Below the pieces are notes generated by a model that saw nothing but the letters and a program-made list of their open reading frames with translations, was not told the DNA's origin and ran no database searches. Of a stretch of 64,000 nucleotides of DNA, positions 1-8,120 are shown in pieces; position 1 is the first letter of the stretch; every line of letters starts with the position of its first letter. The translations under genes were made by a program, and so were the position numbers. The stretch comes from Lysinibacillus xylanilyticus (GTDB lineage Bacteria; Bacillota; Bacilli; Bacillales_A; Planococcaceae): positions 917,167 to 981,166 of the forward strand of contig NZ_LFXJ01000010.1 of the NCBI RefSeq assembly GCF_001183605.1, in the 5' to 3' direction.

Positions 1-655
1 CGACGGAAGGAAGTTAGAGCGACGGAAAGATGAGCCATAGCAACGGAAGGAAGAGCCAGAGTGACGGAAGGAAGAGCCAGAGTGACGGAAAGAAGAGCCA
101 GAGTGACGGAAGGAAAAGCCAAAGCGACGGAAGGAAGAGCCAGAGTGACGGAAAGAAAAGCCAAAGCGACGGAAGGAAGAGTCGAAGTGACGGAAGGAAG
201 AGCTGACGCGACGGAAAGAAGGCAAAGTGACGGAAGGAAAAGCTAAAGCGACGGAAGGAAGAGTCAAAGCGACGGAAGGAAGAGTCAAAGCGACGGATAG
301 AGCAGCCAAAACCGTGGATAGAACCGACAAAGCGACGGATAGAGCAGCCAAAATCGTGGATAGAACCGACAAAGTGACGGATAGAGCGGCCAAAATCGTG
401 GATAGAACCGACAAAGTGACGGATAGAGTAGCCAAAATCGTGGATAGAACACAAAGCGACGGATAGAGCGGCCAAAATCGTGGATAGAACCGACAACGTG
501 ACGGATAGAGTAGCCAAAATCGGGGATAGAACACAAAGCGACGGATAGAGCGGCCAAAATCGTGGATAGAACCGACAAAGTGACGGATAGAGCAGCCAAA
601 ATCGTGGATAGAACACAAAGCGACGAAAAGAAAAGCCGAAGCGTCGGATTGAATC
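1..655. repeat. Degenerate 21 bp tandem array (about 33 units)
   Basis: About 33 head-to-tail units run from the left edge of the window, so the array continues outside it. The first 14 or so are of the type CGACGGAAGGAAGAGCCAGAG. From about 290 they become 42 bp dimers made of two diverged 21 bp halves, one starting GACGGATAGAGC and one TCGTGGATAGAACC. Several units are 19 bp long (for example near 432-450), and these break any reading frame. The long open frames on both strands are therefore by-products of a 21 bp (7 codon) period, and I do not call a gene here. The function is unknown. Confidence 0.9.
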
Positions 656-718
656 ACCAAATAGACGGATAGACTTTGTAATAAGAAAGGAGTTCTTTGT
701 GCAAGCACGAAGCCTCTG

Positions 719-745
719 AACGCAATTATGCCTCGGCATAATTGA
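719..745. repeat. Tail hairpin of dispersed element
   Basis: AATTATGCC (724-732) pairs with GGCATAATT (735-743) around a TC loop. The same hairpin, preceded by a GACGC-like sequence and followed by GAT, ends the dispersed elements near 17412, 21050 and 22700. This is a solitary tail just after the 21 bp array. Confidence 0.7.
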
Positions 746-935
746 TCATCATAATAATTCTTGTAAAAAATGCCTGGCACGTTTAAAAAATGTTGATTTA
801 TCCCATACTGCATTTAACCTAAAAAGCTATAAATATGTCGATTTGACACTATTTCGGAAGACTTTGCACTAGTTCTGTCAGCCGCAAGGAATCACCATAT
901 TGAATGTGGAATTGCACGAGGAGGAGGCGATGTTC

Positions 936-1289
936 ATGCATTTTCAATTAGAAATGGTAACAAAAGAGACAGTAGTTATACGTTTATATGGGGAGCTCGA
1001 TCATCATGCAGTAGAGCAAATTCGAGCTAAAATTTCTACAGCAATTTTTCAAGGCGCTGTAACGACCATTATTTGGAACTTAGAGGGGCTTTCTTTTATG
1101 GATAGTTCAGGTGTAGGTTTAGTGCTTGGTCGGATGCGTGAGTTAGAGGCAGTCGCCGGACGAACAATATTATTGAATCCATCGCCGACAATGCGAAAAG
1201 TATTTCAATTTTCAGGTTTAGGGCCGTGGATGATGGATGGAACTGAAGAAGAAGCGATTGATCGAGTTAGGGGGATTGTAAATGGATAA
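936..1289 (+). CDS. spoIIAA: Anti-sigma F factor antagonist SpoIIAA
   Basis: A STAS-domain protein that, when unphosphorylated, binds SpoIIAB and frees sigma F in the forespore. The open frame begins with TTG at 900. I choose ATG 936 because AGGAGG at 922-927 sits 8 bp upstream and it gives 117 residues, the B. subtilis length. The regulatory serine lies in LSFMDSSG, where D56-S57-S58 puts the phosphorylated serine at position 58 as in B. subtilis. It is the first gene of the spoIIA operon and overlaps spoIIAB by 8 bp. A Spo0A-box-like TGTCGAT lies at 836-842, which fits sporulation control but is only a near match. Confidence 0.95.
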   Translation: MHFQLEMVTKETVVIRLYGELDHHAVEQIRAKISTAIFQGAVTTIIWNLEGLSFMDSSGVGLVLGRMRELEAVAGRTILLNPSPTMRKVFQFSGLGPWMMDGTEEEAIDRVRGIVNG

Positions 1290-1722
1290 CGAAATGACAT
1301 TAACTTTTTTAGCACTTAGTGAAAATGAAGCCTTAGCGCGTGTAGCGGTGACAGGTTTTATCGCACAATTAGATCCAACGATTGATGAGCTATCCGAATT
1401 TAAAACGGTTGTCTCAGAGGCTGTTTCTAATGCTATTATTCACGGTTATGAAGAGAATGGTAAAGGCGTTGTTACAGTTCATGCAAAACGTGAGGATGAT
1501 ATTGTAACTGTGTCTGTTTTGGATAAAGGTATCGGTATTGAGGATGTAAGCCAAGCGATGGAGCCGTTATTTACGACGAAAAGTGCGATGGAACGTTCAG
1601 GTATGGGCTTTACCATTATGGATAGTTTTTCAGATCAATTGACCGTAATGTCCAAGTGGCAAGAAGGTACAACTGTCACGTTTACGAAGAAATTTTACTC
1701 GGTTCGCACACCGGTAATGTGA
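1282..1722 (+). CDS. spoIIAB: Anti-sigma F factor / SpoIIAA kinase SpoIIAB
   Basis: A GHKL-type ATPase that holds sigma F inactive before septation and phosphorylates SpoIIAA. It has 146 residues, the same as B. subtilis. Visible are the N-box with E46 and N50, the G1 motif DKGIGI (81-86) and the ATP-lid motif RSGMGF (105-110). R20, at the position important for sigma F contact in B. subtilis, is present. It starts at ATG 1282 inside the end of spoIIAA, so translation is probably coupled. sigF follows 9 bp downstream. Confidence 0.96.
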   Translation: MDNEMTLTFLALSENEALARVAVTGFIAQLDPTIDELSEFKTVVSEAVSNAIIHGYEENGKGVVTVHAKREDDIVTVSVLDKGIGIEDVSQAMEPLFTTKSAMERSGMGFTIMDSFSDQLTVMSKWQEGTTVTFTKKFYSVRTPVM

Positions 1723-1731
1723 GGCTGCCAC

Positions 1732-2523
1732 TTGAAGCCGCTAGAACAGTCGTCCGATAAGCTATTGTCACAGGGAGAAATGCGAGATTTAATTGCACGT
1801 GCACAGCAGGGCGATCATGAGGCTCGTAAACGAATGATTGAAGGGAATACGAGGCTTGTGTGGTCTATCGTCCAACGCTTTACAAGCAGGGGCGTGGAGC
1901 TCGAGGATTTATTTCAAATTGGCTGCATAGGGCTCATGAAGTCTGTGGATAAATTCGATCTAACGTATGATGTTAAATTTTCGACATATGCTGTACCAAT
2001 GATCATTGGAGAAATTCAGCGCTTTTTACGGGATGATGGCATGGTGAAGGTTAGTCGATCTATTCGTGAGCTTAATTTTAAAATTCGTCATGCAACTGAT
2101 GAATTCATTAAAAAAAATGAGCATCCACCAACCATTCATGAATTAGCACAGATTCTTGGTGTCACATCTGAGGAAATTGTAACAGCTTCTGATGCATTAA
2201 GAGATCCTGCTTCCTTGCATGAACAATTGTATGAGAGCGAAGGGGATTCTATTACATTAATGGATCAGATGAAGGACGAAAAATCTGAGCAGCCATTTGA
2301 CTATATACCACTAAAAGAGGTGCTCACAAGACTTGAGCCCAGAGAGCAATCCATTATTTATTTACGATATTTCTCAGATTGTACCCAAACTGAAATTGCT
2401 AACAGGTTAGGTATATCACAAGTTCAGGTATCACGATTAGAGAAAAAAATTCTTGCTCAATTAAAAAATTGGATGGCCACAAGTGCCACAGTTGAAGAGG
2501 AAGAAGTAAAAAAAGACATCTAA
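1732..2523 (+). CDS. sigF: Forespore sigma factor sigma F
   Basis: The first forespore-specific RNA polymerase sigma factor. It has 263 residues against about 255 in B. subtilis, with the sigma-70 region 2 motif DLFQIG at 59-64, the region 2 core around 75-100, and a region 4.2 helix-turn-helix near 225-246 (TEIANRLGISQVQVSRLEKK). The start is TTG at 1732 with GTGAGG a few bases upstream; no in-frame ATG precedes region 2 in a sensible place. It is the third gene of the spoIIA operon, and spoVAF begins 15 bp after its stop. Confidence 0.95.
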   Translation: MKPLEQSSDKLLSQGEMRDLIARAQQGDHEARKRMIEGNTRLVWSIVQRFTSRGVELEDLFQIGCIGLMKSVDKFDLTYDVKFSTYAVPMIIGEIQRFLRDDGMVKVSRSIRELNFKIRHATDEFIKKNEHPPTIHELAQILGVTSEEIVTASDALRDPASLHEQLYESEGDSITLMDQMKDEKSEQPFDYIPLKEVLTRLEPREQSIIYLRYFSDCTQTEIANRLGISQVQVSRLEKKILAQLKNWMATSATVEEEEVKKDI

Positions 2524-2538
2524 GAAAATGGTGACAGC

Positions 2539-3981
2539 ATGACAGAAAAACTATTTAACAACTTAGAAGAAGCCGAAAATTTTCTTAAAGAACAATTTGG
2601 TGACGGCGAATCATTTGACGTTAGTATTAAGCATGTATTTGTCAAAGATTTGCCGGTTCTTTGCGCATATATAAGCGGACTTGTGGATGGAATAGTGTTA
2701 ACACAATTACTCTCTAACATGTTGCCTGATGAGGACATTGATATTGAGGATGAAAAGGAGTATTTTGAAGCCTATTTCAATTACCAAGGCCGTTCTGAGG
2801 AAACCAAACGTGAAGCCATTTTATTATCAATATTAAGTGGACAAGTAGCCTTTGTAACTAAAAGTGGTTATGGCTTTGTTGCAGAGATTCGAAGTTATCC
2901 AGGACGTTCACCAGAGGAGCCTGACAATGAAAAGGTAATTCGAGGATCTAGGGACGGTTTTGTTGAAGGTATTTCACAAAATGTTGCTTTGATTCGTCGG
3001 CGAATTCGCAATAGTAATTTACGTTTCGAGCTACATAAAATATCCGAAATCGGTCAAACCGATGTTGCGCTAGCGTTTATAAAGGGTATTGCGAGTGATG
3101 AAACGCTCGATAAATTGCGACAGCGTATGGGACAAATTAATCATGATGGTTTGACTATGACTGATAAATCACTAGAGGAATGGCTGTTTAAACAGAAGTT
3201 TCATCCAGTTCCTTTTGTACGTTATACGGAACGACCAGATATTACCGCGGCGCATTTACTTGAGGGGCATATAGCCATTGTTGTCGATACGTCTCCTTCT
3301 GTCATTATCGTGCCAGCAACGGCCTTTCATTTACTGCAGCATGCTGAGGAGTATAGGCAGGCACCATCAATCGGAACCTTCGTCCGTTTTATGCGCTATT
3401 TTGGAGTAATTACGGGTTTATTATTATTGCCTTTGTGGTATTTATTTGCAACGCACGGGATACATTTACCCGATGAGTTATCCTTTTTAGGGGCAAAGAA
3501 AAAATCACATATCCCGCTTTTACTACAAGTACTTATTGGAGATATTGGGATAGAATTTTTGAGGATGGCCGCCATTCATACCCCATCACCATTATCCACT
3601 GCGATGGGGTTGGTTGCGGGTATAACTATTGGTCAGATTGCTATTGATGTAGGGGTATTCTCGCCAGAAGTAGTGTTATATACAGCCATTTCAGCTATTC
3701 TGACCTTTATAATTCCGTCTTATGAACTGGGTATCTCCGTTAAACTCTTTAGAATATTGTTGTTAATAGTGACTGGAATTTGGGGAGTTAATGGGTTATT
3801 TATTGGGTTCTTTATATTATTTACGTATTTATGTTCATTACGTCCGATGCAAGCGCCTTATTTATGGCCACTTATTCCGTTCTTTCCAAATGCGATGCTT
3901 CGCGTACTTGTCCGTTTCCCAATGACAGCAGATGCATTAAGACCTTATGTAGTCGATTCCGAACATCGAAAAAGATCATAG
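2539..3981 (+). CDS. spoVAF: Stage V sporulation protein SpoVAF (GerA-type)
   Basis: A 480-residue inner-membrane protein of the GerA/SpoVAF family. The soluble N-terminal domain covers about residues 1-285 and the hydrophobic part from about 288 to the end contains several membrane helices. The family is linked to germinant receptors and to movement of dipicolinic acid through the SpoVA channel. In B. subtilis spoVAF is the last of the spoVA genes between sigF and lysA; here it is the only one left, 15 bp after sigF. Being this close to sigF, it is probably read through from the spoIIA promoter, although a forespore promoter inside the operon cannot be excluded. Confidence 0.9.
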   Translation: MTEKLFNNLEEAENFLKEQFGDGESFDVSIKHVFVKDLPVLCAYISGLVDGIVLTQLLSNMLPDEDIDIEDEKEYFEAYFNYQGRSEETKREAILLSILSGQVAFVTKSGYGFVAEIRSYPGRSPEEPDNEKVIRGSRDGFVEGISQNVALIRRRIRNSNLRFELHKISEIGQTDVALAFIKGIASDETLDKLRQRMGQINHDGLTMTDKSLEEWLFKQKFHPVPFVRYTERPDITAAHLLEGHIAIVVDTSPSVIIVPATAFHLLQHAEEYRQAPSIGTFVRFMRYFGVITGLLLLPLWYLFATHGIHLPDELSFLGAKKKSHIPLLLQVLIGDIGIEFLRMAAIHTPSPLSTAMGLVAGITIGQIAIDVGVFSPEVVLYTAISAILTFIIPSYELGISVKLFRILLLIVTGIWGVNGLFIGFFILFTYLCSLRPMQAPYLWPLIPFFPNAMLRVLVRFPMTADALRPYVVDSEHRKRS

Positions 3982-4061
3982 GAGCCATTGCACTCGTTTT
4001 TTTCATGTGATAAAGTTCACATATAGTATTTTGTGATTTTTGCGAAAATTGTCTTTATTCA

Positions 4062-4137
4062 TCAAAAGGGTTTACCACGAGAAGGTGTTGGCACAAATGT
4101 GATATTTGCTCTCGTGTACGGTTCGAACCCTTGTTGA
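4062..4137 (+). ncRNA. Candidate structured leader upstream of lysA
   Basis: Three stacked helices are visible. P1 pairs 4062-4073 with 4125-4137 (11 Watson-Crick pairs, one terminal G-T and a bulged G at 4133). P2 pairs CACGAGA 4076-4082 with TCTCGTG 4110-4116. P3 closes around 4091-4109. No T-tract follows, so it is not a simple terminator. None of the conserved lysine riboswitch blocks is present. It lies 100 bp before the lysA start and could be a cis-regulatory RNA or a small independent RNA. Confidence 0.55.
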
Positions 4138-4239
4138 ATGAAGCGTTACCTCTAAAAAGAATAGTAGCAATACTACATTTTAAAATTTAGGTGCAATTTT
4201 TATCACAAGATGGAACGATGTGAAAAGGGAGAGATGCAC

Positions 4240-5559
4240 ATGCATTTATATGGAACACAAGCGATTTCTGAAGATGGTCATTTAACGATTGGACAGGTAG
4301 ATACATTAGAGCTTGCAAAAGAGTATGGTACACCTTTATTTGTGTATGATACAGCGCTTATTCGTAAGCGTGCACGTGGCTTTATTGATACGTTTAAAAA
4401 ACTAGGTGTAAAAGCAGAAGTAGCTTATGCTTCAAAAGCATTTGCATGTGTAGCAGTGTACCAATTAGCGGCAGAAGAAAGTCTATCTTTAGATGTGGTC
4501 TCTGGTGGAGAATTATTTACAGCTTTAAAAGCTGGTTTCCCTGCCGAGCGCATTCATTTCCATGGTAATAATAAGAGTATTTCAGAATTAGAATTAGCAT
4601 TTGACTCGAAAATCGGTTGTATTGTCGTGGATAATTTTTATGAAATTCAACTTTTACAAGAAATTTCAGAGCGCCGTCAACAAAAAATGCGTATTCTACT
4701 ACGTGTCACACCAGGCGTTGAGGCACATACGCATGATTTCATTACGACAGGTCAAGCGGATTCTAAATTTGGCTTCGACTTAAATAATGGTCAAGCAGAT
4801 GAAGCTTTCCAACAAACTTTTAACCATGAATACTTAGAGCTTCTAGGATTACACTGCCATATTGGCTCACAAATTTTTGACACAGCGGGCTTTGGCTTAG
4901 CGGGAGAAAAACTAATTGATAAGATTTCTGATTGGAAGAAGACTCACGATTTTACATGTACTGTGTTAAACTTAGGAGGGGGCTTCGGAATTCGTTATAC
5001 TGAGGAAGATGCACCGCTTGAGCCACAAGTATATGTAGAGGATATGATTACAGTTGTCAAGAACAAAGCGACTGTACTAGGTCTAACTATGCCGGAAATT
5101 TGGATTGAACCAGGGCGATCACTTGTAGGCGATGCAGGAACATCTCTTTATACAATTGGTTCACAAAAAACAGTACCTAATGTTCGTAAATATATTGCTG
5201 TGGATGGTGGTATGAGTGATAATATCCGTCCAGCATTATATGATGCGAAGTACGAGGCGGTCATTGCAAGTAAAGTAAATGAATCAAAAAGTGAAACATA
5301 TACAGTGGCTGGTAAACTTTGTGAATCTGGCGATAAATTAATTATTGATGCTAAGCTTCAGGAAGCAGCTTCTGGTGATGTGCTAGCAATCTTCTGTACT
5401 GGTGCGTATGGATATTCGATGGCGAGTAACTATAATCGTGTGCCACGACCAGCAGTTGTATTTGTAGAGAATGGCAAGCATCAATTAGCAATTCGACGCG
5501 AAAGTTATGAAGATATTGTACAAAACGATCTCCCGCTAACGTTAAAAAAGGGTGAGTAA
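4240..5559 (+). CDS. lysA: Diaminopimelate decarboxylase
   Basis: Converts meso-diaminopimelate to L-lysine, the last step of lysine synthesis. It is a fold-III PLP enzyme with a TIM-barrel domain whose PLP lysine lies in AYASKAF, and a second domain carrying the glycine-rich GGGFGIRY, EPGRS and CESGD motifs. Of three nearby ATG codons I choose 4240: AGGGAGAG at 4226-4233 is well placed, and the result is 439 residues, exactly the B. subtilis LysA length. The longer frame from 4210 has no ribosome site. The neighbour on the left, spoVAF, is the same as in B. subtilis. Confidence 0.95.
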   Translation: MHLYGTQAISEDGHLTIGQVDTLELAKEYGTPLFVYDTALIRKRARGFIDTFKKLGVKAEVAYASKAFACVAVYQLAAEESLSLDVVSGGELFTALKAGFPAERIHFHGNNKSISELELAFDSKIGCIVVDNFYEIQLLQEISERRQQKMRILLRVTPGVEAHTHDFITTGQADSKFGFDLNNGQADEAFQQTFNHEYLELLGLHCHIGSQIFDTAGFGLAGEKLIDKISDWKKTHDFTCTVLNLGGGFGIRYTEEDAPLEPQVYVEDMITVVKNKATVLGLTMPEIWIEPGRSLVGDAGTSLYTIGSQKTVPNVRKYIAVDGGMSDNIRPALYDAKYEAVIASKVNESKSETYTVAGKLCESGDKLIIDAKLQEAASGDVLAIFCTGAYGYSMASNYNRVPRPAVVFVENGKHQLAIRRESYEDIVQNDLPLTLKKGE

Positions 5560-5561
5560 AT

Positions 5562-5672
5562 ATGAGAAAAAACAAATGGGTATTACTAGCGTCCATTTCA
5601 ACTTTTATTTTGTTGTGGGGCGTTGTCTATTGGGTATTGGCGTCTAAAGGTATTCTCGGACCTGGTTCGTAA
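5562..5672 (+). CDS. 36-residue single-pass membrane peptide
   Basis: A small open frame begins at ATG 5562, two bases after the lysA stop, behind AAGGGTGAG. The product starts MRKNKW, has one hydrophobic helix over about residues 7-27 (with FILLWGVVYWVL) and ends KGILGPGS. The positively charged N-terminus predicts a cytoplasmic N-terminus. I do not recognise a family. Tight coupling to lysA and a clean Shine-Dalgarno support translation, but the reading rests on one sequence. Confidence 0.55.
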   Translation: MRKNKWVLLASISTFILLWGVVYWVLASKGILGPGS

Positions 5673-5758
5673 GACAGAAATTGACTTGCGGTAAAAGTAC
5701 AAATCGTGTAGGATAATCAAAGATTATGTACAGCTAGAAAAAGAGGGAATAGACAAAT

Positions 5759-6133
5759 ATGTTAATTCGATATAAAAAAGCTTTCGAGAAAATAGCAATG
5801 GGGCTACTCTCGTTTATGCCTAACGAAAAAGACATAAAAAAGCTCAAAGAGACAATCCACTCCTATGAAAATGATGATAATTGGGTTTTATATTTATGGA
5901 AAAAGAACGATGAGTATATAGGCATTGTTGGACTTGTAACAGACAGTAATAGTATGGCTACGATTCAACATGTATCCGTTGTCCCTTCTTATAGAGGTGA
6001 GGGTGTTGCGAAGGAAATGCTACAGGAAGTAGCAGATCTGGGCCAGTATGAAAGTGTGCGTGCAACAGAGGAAACGCGTAATATTGTTCAAAAATGTATA
6101 AATTGTATCGATGAAGAAGCAGACGATCATTGA
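5759..6133 (+). CDS. ribT: RibT-like GNAT acetyltransferase
   Basis: A 124-residue GNAT protein, the same length as B. subtilis RibT, with the typical N-terminus MLIRYKKAFEKIAMGLLSF and the acetyl-CoA loop VVPSYRGEGVAKEM near 80-93. RibT is normally the last gene of the ribDEAH-T operon; its exact substrate is unknown to me. Here none of the rib genes precede it, yet the following genes (ypuF, scpA, scpB) keep the B. subtilis order. The start at 5759 follows GAGGGAA. Its stop overlaps the end of the convergent ypuF by 7 bp. Confidence 0.9.
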   Translation: MLIRYKKAFEKIAMGLLSFMPNEKDIKKLKETIHSYENDDNWVLYLWKKNDEYIGIVGLVTDSNSMATIQHVSVVPSYRGEGVAKEMLQEVADLGQYESVRATEETRNIVQKCINCIDEEADDH

Positions 6134-6633
6134 CGTCTGCTTTTTCTTTGTTTGCTTTCTTGACGCTCTGCAAGAATATGTGAGCGATCTCGAAGCATAT
6201 GTTTATGAAGAAGATAGTTAGAGTCACTTGGTGGTAAAATCTGTATGCGAGCGAATGTTAATTCCTCTAGTATGGGTGAAAGAGGAAGTTGGAATGCTTG
6301 AAAGGACTTGCCCTTTTGGATAGCAGAAAGTGAATCTGTTAGTTGTGTTAGTAGTATTTCGTAGTCGATTTCGTCAAAAAAGATGTGGCCCATATTATGT
6401 TGAAAATTATGGAGCGCTTTTTCTAAGATTCGCGCAGCGCCAGTAAAATTGTCACGTCGCCAATGATATAAACCTGTTGCGAGCTGTACGTAACCAACGA
6501 GAGGGTGCTCTTTATCACCGGGAGCAATTTCCTTCCAGTATTCCTCAAGAACTTCATGGCATTCAAAAAAATCTTGATTACCATTAAAAAAAGCACAATA
6601 GTCGATAAATAAAGTGTGATGCTGTGGATGCAT
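6127..6633 (-). CDS. ypuF: DUF309 protein YpuF
   Basis: A 168-residue protein of the DUF309 family, recognised by the FFECHEVLEEYWKE block near residues 22-36 and the YVQLATGLYHWRRDN block. It lies on the opposite strand between ribT and scpA, exactly as ypuF does in B. subtilis. The family is small, helical and of unknown biochemical role. The C-terminus is basic (RQESKQRKSRRQ). Its start region overlaps the region upstream of scpA, so both genes are probably read from a divergent promoter around 6634-6689. Confidence 0.85.
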   Translation of the reverse strand: MHPQHHTLFIDYCAFFNGNQDFFECHEVLEEYWKEIAPGDKEHPLVGYVQLATGLYHWRRDNFTGAARILEKALHNFQHNMGHIFFDEIDYEILLTQLTDSLSAIQKGKSFQAFQLPLSPILEELTFARIQILPPSDSNYLLHKHMLRDRSHILAERQESKQRKSRRQ

Positions 6634-6689
6634 TTTGGACTCCTTTCTACTATACTAAAAAGAACATAGAATCTCAGGGTGGTAAAACA

Positions 6690-7469
6690 ATGTCTTATGA
6701 AGTAAAATTAGAAGCCTTTTCAGGGCCTCTTGATTTATTATTGCATTTAATTCACAGATTGGAAATTGATATTTATGATATCCCAATGGCTGAAATTACT
6801 CAACAATATATCGACCATATACATGCAATGCAGGTACTGGAGTTAAATGAGGCTAGTGAATATTTAGTGATGGCTGCAACATTATTAGCTATTAAAAGTC
6901 GTATGCTCTTGCCGATTCATGAAGGTGAGCTTGAAGATGCCGAATTAGAAGTCGACGGCCCAGACCCTCGTGAAGAACTGGTGCAACGTTTAATAGAGTA
7001 TAAGAAATATAAAGAAGCAGCGAGTAGCCTGCAAGAACTTGAAACAGATCGTGCACAGGTATTTACACGGCCTCCAGCAGATTTATCAGAGTTAGCATCG
7101 GATGAGCAAATGGCGTTATTTGATTTGAACGTCAACATCTATGACATGCTTGGAGCCTTTCAAAAACTGATGCGTCGAAAAAAATTAAAGAAACCGCTAA
7201 AGACAACTGTAGCGAGACAAGAACGCTCGGTGAAAGACCAAATGCGTTCGGTTGTCGATTCATTACGAACTACAGGTGGACGTGCATCATTTTCCGAGCT
7301 TTTCCCCTATGAAGATAAGCCAACGCTTATTCTGACGTTTTTATCTCTTCTTGAACTGATGAAACGTCAGGTCGTCATCGTAGAGCAAGACGGTAACTTT
7401 GAAGAATTAACAGTTACTTTACAGAAGGAGGAATGGGATGATGACGAAAACATTTATGCTACAGAGTAG
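6690..7469 (+). CDS. scpA: Segregation and condensation protein A
   Basis: The kleisin subunit of the SMC-ScpAB condensin, which compacts and segregates the chromosome. It has 259 residues. The N-terminal kleisin block is YEVKLEAFSGPLDLLLHLI followed by EIDIYDIP, and the C-terminal winged-helix domain is near 190-245. I choose ATG 6690 over the longer frame from 6624, because homology begins at MSYEVKLEAF and GGTGGTAAA sits just upstream. The end overlaps scpB by 32 bp. Confidence 0.95.
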   Translation: MSYEVKLEAFSGPLDLLLHLIHRLEIDIYDIPMAEITQQYIDHIHAMQVLELNEASEYLVMAATLLAIKSRMLLPIHEGELEDAELEVDGPDPREELVQRLIEYKKYKEAASSLQELETDRAQVFTRPPADLSELASDEQMALFDLNVNIYDMLGAFQKLMRRKKLKKPLKTTVARQERSVKDQMRSVVDSLRTTGGRASFSELFPYEDKPTLILTFLSLLELMKRQVVIVEQDGNFEELTVTLQKEEWDDDENIYATE

Positions 7470-8034
7470 AATAGAAGCCTTATTATTTGTTGTTGGAGAC
7501 GACGGCTTAACCATTAAGCAATTGTCACAACTTTTAGGCGAACCAGAAGAGTTAGTCGTACAAACAATGGAAATGTTGAAAAAAACATATGAAGAAGATT
7601 CAGCAAGAGGCCTTGCTATAAAAGAAATAGCTGGGGTTTATCAGCTTATAACAAAATCTGATCTAGCAGAAACCATTCAAAGATTAGTAGAAAATCCAAC
7701 TGCTCAATCATTATCGCAAGCCTCGCTTGAGGTATTGGCTATTGTGGCATACAAACAGCCAATTACACGTGTAGCAATTGAAGATTTACGTGGTGTGAAA
7801 TGTGAAAGACCAATTCAAACGCTTGTTTCTAGAGGGTTAATTAAGGAAGTTGGTCGCTCGGAAGGGACAGGACGTGCAATTTTATATGGTACTACAAAGG
7901 AATTCTTAAACTACTTTGGTTTGAATAGTATAGAAGAAATGCCGCCTTTACCTGAAGAAGAGTTAGTAGAAGCAGAGCAAGAAACAGATTTATTTATGAC
8001 CAAATTCCAAGAAACCTTTAGTGGAGTAAAGTAA
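7438..8034 (+). CDS. scpB: Segregation and condensation protein B
   Basis: The winged-helix partner (kite subunit) of ScpA in the SMC condensin. It has 198 residues, with two winged-helix domains over about 5-80 and 90-170 and the conserved blocks IEALLFVVGDDGL and LEVLAIVAYKQPITR. AAGGAGG at 7425-7431 serves ATG 7438 or ATG 7441; both are in frame and differ by one residue. The 32 bp overlap with scpA implies translational coupling. Confidence 0.95.
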   Translation: MMTKTFMLQSRIEALLFVVGDDGLTIKQLSQLLGEPEELVVQTMEMLKKTYEEDSARGLAIKEIAGVYQLITKSDLAETIQRLVENPTAQSLSQASLEVLAIVAYKQPITRVAIEDLRGVKCERPIQTLVSRGLIKEVGRSEGTGRAILYGTTKEFLNYFGLNSIEEMPPLPEEELVEAEQETDLFMTKFQETFSGVK

Positions 8035-8120
8035 ATAAACAAGATTTAAAGGTATATTACTTAGCTTGAAACATAAATATAATCTATATTTTCCTATTAC
8101 TTTTAATAAGGAGTGGCTCG

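Noticed and set aside
14..739. 241-codon open frame on the minus strand and two plus-strand frames across the array
   Set aside because: They follow from a 21 bp repeat without stop codons; 19 bp units shift the phase, there is no ribosome site, and the composition is unlike a protein.
881..905. Sigma H promoter (AAGGAAT and GAAT) before spoIIAA
   Set aside because: The spacing between the two blocks is far too short for sigma H.
4062..4140. Lysine riboswitch or tRNA (because of GGTTCGAACC)
   Set aside because: Conserved L-box blocks are missing, and the TTCGAA stretch is part of the outer helix rather than a T-arm with a 5 bp stem.
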